This document shows positions 4,647 to 5,970 of a stretch of 5,970 bases of DNA, piece by piece. The translations under genes were made by a program, and so were the position numbers. A model generated the notes under the pieces. The model saw only the letters and a list, made by a program, of their open reading frames with translations. It ran no database searches and had not been told where the DNA came from. The stretch is from Syntrophomonadaceae bacterium (lineage in GTDB: Bacteria > Bacillota_B > Syntrophomonadia > Syntrophomonadales > Syntrophomonadaceae), in contig DAOUSQ010000070.1 of assembly GCA_030627145.1 (NCBI GenBank), forward strand, positions 1-5,970, in the 5' to 3' direction. Within the stretch, counting starts at the first letter, position 1. Every line of letters starts with the position of its first letter.

Positions 4647-5970
4647 CAAACACTTATTGCTAAAAATGCAGGATTTTGTGCCGGAGTAAAAAGAGCGTTT
4701 CAAATTGCTGAAGAAACGGCAGTTGAGGGCGGTAAATGGTATACTCTTGGACCTCTGGTACATAATGATACTGTAGTAAATTATTTTAAAGAAAAAGGGA
4801 TCTATCCCATTGATAGGGTTGACCAGGCAGACACGGACTATGGCGGGATAATAATAAGATCACATGGCATTTCACCTGTTTTAATTCATGAAGCCAGGAA
4901 TAAAGGCTTGATGATAAAGGATGCTACCTGTCCTTTAGTCAAACGGGTACATGATATAGTTGCAATGTTACGAGGTGAAGGATATGAGATAGTTATTTTC
5001 GGAGATATTATTCATCCTGAAGTGCAGGGGATTTTAGGATGGTGTGATAATGAAGCAACCGTTATTGGCAGTGTTCATGAAGCCTGTAACCTTAAGATAA
5101 GTGGGAAATTAGGACTTGTGTCTCAGACTACAAAAGATGAAAAAGATTTTTTTGCAGTGGCAAATACCTTACTACCTGGAGTGAATGAATTAAGGGTTTT
5201 CAACACCATATGTTCAGCAACCAGGAAACGCCAGCAATCAGCCAGGGAATTATGCCGTGATGTGGATTTAATGCTGGTGATAGGCGATAAAAAGAGTTCA
5301 AATACTACCACTCTTGTCAAAGAGTGTATATATACCGGGGTGAAAACCGTTCAGATTCAAAATGTATCTGAAATTGAAACTGATTGGATAAAGGGAGTAT
5401 CGAGTGTTGGAATCACAGCAGGAGCTTCCACTCCGGACTGGATAATTAAGGAGGTATTGGATAAGATGACAGAGTACGAAGAAAACACCAATCAGGATGA
5501 GAACGAAATGCAGGGTAAGGAAGAGTCTTTTGCCAACATGGAGGCTGAAATGGCAGATTTTGTTCCTCCCAGAAGGGGGGATATAATAAAAGGAACTGTT
5601 ATTCAGGTGCTTGATGATGAGGTAATGGTTGATGTCGGTGGGAAATCAGAAGGAATTATTCCTTTAAGAGAAATGACTATAAAAGAAGTTGATTCTGCTA
5701 AAGAGCTTGTTAAAGTTGGCGATGAAATTGAGGTGCTGGTTTTAAAATGGGACGATGATGGGACCATTTTGCTTTCCAAGAAAAAGGTGGATTCAAAAAA
5801 GGTATTAGACAGGCTTGAGGAGGATTTCAAAGAAGGGAAAGTTATTGAGGGTACGGTAACCAGTAGTGTGAAAGGTGGATTGCTGGTAGATGTGGGTATC
5901 ATAGCTTTTTTACCTGCTTCTCATGTTGAAGATGGTTATGTAAAAAGCCTTGATGATTATATTGATAAAA
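4644..5970 (+). CDS. ispH-rpsA: Fused 4-hydroxy-3-methylbut-2-enyl diphosphate reductase (IspH) / ribosomal protein S1, 3'-truncated by the window edge
   Basis: The frame is open from TTG 4644 to the window end (442 codons plus one base). Residues 1 to about 272 are IspH, the [4Fe-4S] enzyme that reduces HMBPP to isopentenyl and dimethylallyl diphosphate, the last MEP-pathway step. The cluster cysteines are Cys12, Cys96 and Cys190. Active-site residues include His40, His74 (RSHG), His124 and Glu126 (HPEV), the QTT at 161-163, SSN at 218-220 and Ser262 in TAGASTPDW. Several numbers coincide with the E. coli enzyme. A polar, acidic, Met- and Asn-containing linker (about 273-310) leads to an S1/OB-fold repeat at about 311-381 (RGDIIKGTV, VDVGGKSEG). 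A second repeat starts near 397 (VKGGLLVDVG) and is cut off. S1 aids mRNA binding on the ribosome. Such fusions are known in Clostridia and usually carry more S1 repeats. I checked codon by codon that no stop or frameshift separates the halves. Confidence 0.95.
   Translation, partial: MQTLIAKNAGFCAGVKRAFQIAEETAVEGGKWYTLGPLVHNDTVVNYFKEKGIYPIDRVDQADTDYGGIIIRSHGISPVLIHEARNKGLMIKDATCPLVKRVHDIVAMLRGEGYEIVIFGDIIHPEVQGILGWCDNEATVIGSVHEACNLKISGKLGLVSQTTKDEKDFFAVANTLLPGVNELRVFNTICSATRKRQQSARELCRDVDLMLVIGDKKSSNTTTLVKECIYTGVKTVQIQNVSEIETDWIKGVSSVGITAGASTPDWIIKEVLDKMTEYEENTNQDENEMQGKEESFANMEAEMADFVPPRRGDIIKGTVIQVLDDEVMVDVGGKSEGIIPLREMTIKEVDSAKELVKVGDEIEVLVLKWDDDGTILLSKKKVDSKKVLDRLEEDFKEGKVIEGTVTSSVKGGLLVDVGIIAFLPASHVEDGYVKSLDDYIDK

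Noticed and set aside
5460..5590. Possible frameshift or separate start between IspH and S1, treating them as two genes.
   Set aside because: Codon-by-codon reading shows one uninterrupted frame, and no good ribosome binding site with a start codon stands out as the beginning of S1. The ATG at 5466 follows AAGGAGG-like bases (5449-5454), but it lies within the continuous frame and the fused form is known in Clostridia.
5603..5902. A 99-codon open frame on the - strand opposite the S1 repeats.
   Set aside because: The translation is very Ser/Thr-rich low-complexity sequence, as expected from the complement of Glu/Asp/Lys-rich S1 coding sequence, and the + strand frame is well supported.

Overview
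The window reads as ordinary chromosome from a low-to-moderate G+C Firmicute, most likely a member of the Clostridia. The basis is the gene order (DAHP synthase, tyrA with an ACT domain, aroA, cmk, plsC, ispH-rpsA), the EPSP synthase with class II-type motifs, purine-rich ribosome binding sites, and above all the fusion of IspH to ribosomal protein S1, an arrangement known from Clostridia. I cannot name the genus. All genes lie on the + strand and nothing looks foreign or disrupted.

Region 1 (1-3025) is a shikimate/tyrosine operon. It holds the C-terminal two thirds of a DAHP synthase (first step of the shikimate pathway), then a prephenate dehydrogenase with a C-terminal ACT domain (tyrosine branch), then EPSP synthase (sixth shikimate step). 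The junctions are tight: 0 bp between the first two genes and 10 bp between tyrA and aroA, so one mRNA and probable translational coupling are expected.

Region 2 (3026-3337) is a 312-bp gap without a convincing protein gene, and it is the only structurally unusual non-coding part. It has a short palindrome on the aroA stop codon and two arrays of a 7-bp unit (AGACGTN) facing each other as inverted arms around a loop of about 32 bp. An A+T-only 15-bp inverted repeat (one mismatch) follows, then a good extended -10 promoter for the next operon.

Region 3 (3338-5970) is a second operon: cytidylate kinase (CMP/dCMP phosphorylation), a PlsC-type acyltransferase (phosphatidic acid synthesis), and a TTG-started gene encoding IspH (last step of the MEP isoprenoid pathway) fused in frame to ribosomal protein S1. 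The fusion gene is open to the end of the window, 442 codons in, inside its second S1 repeat. cmk and plsC abut exactly. A 52-bp gap before ispH contains a 10-codon tyrosine-rich mini-ORF whose stop codon overlaps the ispH ribosome binding site.

I found no undescribed multi-gene system. The items most worth a second look are the inverted heptamer element, the A+T-only hairpin beside the cmk promoter, the mini-ORF before ispH, and the fusion itself, which is a known type but would be missed by ATG-only gene finding.
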